Below are positions 5,828 through 6,018 of a stretch of 6,018 nt of DNA, piece after piece (positions within the stretch are counted from its first letter, which is position 1; every line of letters starts with the position of its first letter). This DNA comes from Elusimicrobiota bacterium (lineage in GTDB: Bacteria > Elusimicrobiota > Elusimicrobia > 2-02-FULL-39-32). The notes beneath the pieces were generated by a model. That model saw only the letters and a program-made list of their open reading frames with translations. It searched no databases and had not been told where the DNA came from. The translations under genes and the position numbers were made by a program. The stretch covers positions 1 through 6,018 of the forward strand of contig JAHFCA010000098.1 of NCBI GenBank assembly GCA_023249715.1, written 5' to 3'.

Positions 5828-6018
5828 TAATTTTCTATTTTATTATTTTGAAGAACATTTTTGGGGTAGATAGAAGCTTGGTGTCTTAAAATTTTTACCG
5901 TGGAAAGATCGGGGGTAGCTTCTAATCCTTCGCCGATTAAAATGGAGTCCTTCTTTACGATCTTAATGGGAGATTGAGTGACAATTTTTTGATTTTTAGT
6001 CTGAAAAACTAAGCGATC
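5827..6018 (-). CDS. lptC: LptC-like LPS transport protein (partial, C-terminal 63 residues)
   Basis: The frame is open from the right edge and ends at TAA (5829-5827), which shares a base with the lptA ATG. LptC is a bitopic inner-membrane protein whose periplasmic beta-jellyroll receives LPS from LptB2FG and passes it to LptA. Only the C-terminal portion is visible; the N-terminal membrane anchor is outside the window. The segment IVTQSPIKIVKKDSILIGEG (about 12-31 of the visible part), followed by GLEATPDLSTVKI, matches the usual LptC pattern of a TxSP strand followed by a G-x-G-L-E-A-x-P-D-L motif. Position directly before lptA and lptB gives the canonical lptC-lptA-lptB order. The short stretch would be weak evidence alone; context makes it convincing. 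Confidence 0.85.
   Translation of the reverse strand, partial: DRLVFQTKNQKIVTQSPIKIVKKDSILIGEGLEATPDLSTVKILRHQASIYPKNVLQNNKIEN

Noticed and set aside
5550..5873. Plus-strand 107-residue frame antisense to lptA and the lptC end
   Set aside because: Covers the signal peptide and overlap of two coupled minus-strand genes; no independent support.

Overview
The window holds one tightly packed run of nine genes, all on the minus strand, so transcription goes from high to low coordinates. In transcription order they are: the C-terminal end of lptC (runs off the right edge), lptA, lptB, a long-form hpf, ptsN (EIIA-Ntr), hprK, rapZ, a mannose-family PTS EIIA, and the N-terminal part of a GH57 glucanotransferase/amylase (runs off the left edge). 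Plus-strand reading frames over these genes are shadows. There are no RNA genes, mobile elements, CRISPR arrays or gene-free stretches above 43 bases.

The organism is a diderm (Gram-negative) bacterium, because it encodes the Lpt system that carries lipopolysaccharide to the outer membrane. Base composition looks to be in the low-to-mid 40s % GC by eye. The order lpt - hpf - ptsN - hprK - rapZ - EIIA is the conserved cluster known from Proteobacteria, and the HprK + RapZ + mannose-type EIIA set is best known from delta-, alpha- and beta-type lineages. The long HPF argues against a gammaproteobacterium. A deltaproteobacterial or related candidate lineage is my best inference, but the window does not fix it.

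Right part (4521-6018): the LPS transport block lptC-lptA-lptB, coupled by a 1-base (TAATG) and a 4-base (ATGA) overlap. Middle (4478-4520): a 43-base gap where rpoN commonly sits in Proteobacteria. It contains a good sigma70-type promoter placed so close to hpf that the transcript would be nearly leaderless. Centre (1124-4477): ribosome hibernation factor, then a regulatory PTS set (EIIA-Ntr, HPr kinase, RapZ, EIIA-Man) with no EIIB/EIIC permease. Left (1-1106): a GH57 alpha-glucan enzyme follows the EIIA by 17 bases, where HPr and enzyme I genes are often found.

Taken together the cluster looks like a control hub joining envelope biogenesis, ribosome hibernation, PTS-type phospho-signalling and, unusually, alpha-glucan (glycogen/maltodextrin) metabolism. 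The points most worth a second look are the GH57 gene at the end of the PTS block, the loss of rpoN with a near-leaderless hpf promoter in its place, a RapZ without the terminal basic RNA-binding residues of the E. coli protein, and the scarcity of Shine-Dalgarno sequences.
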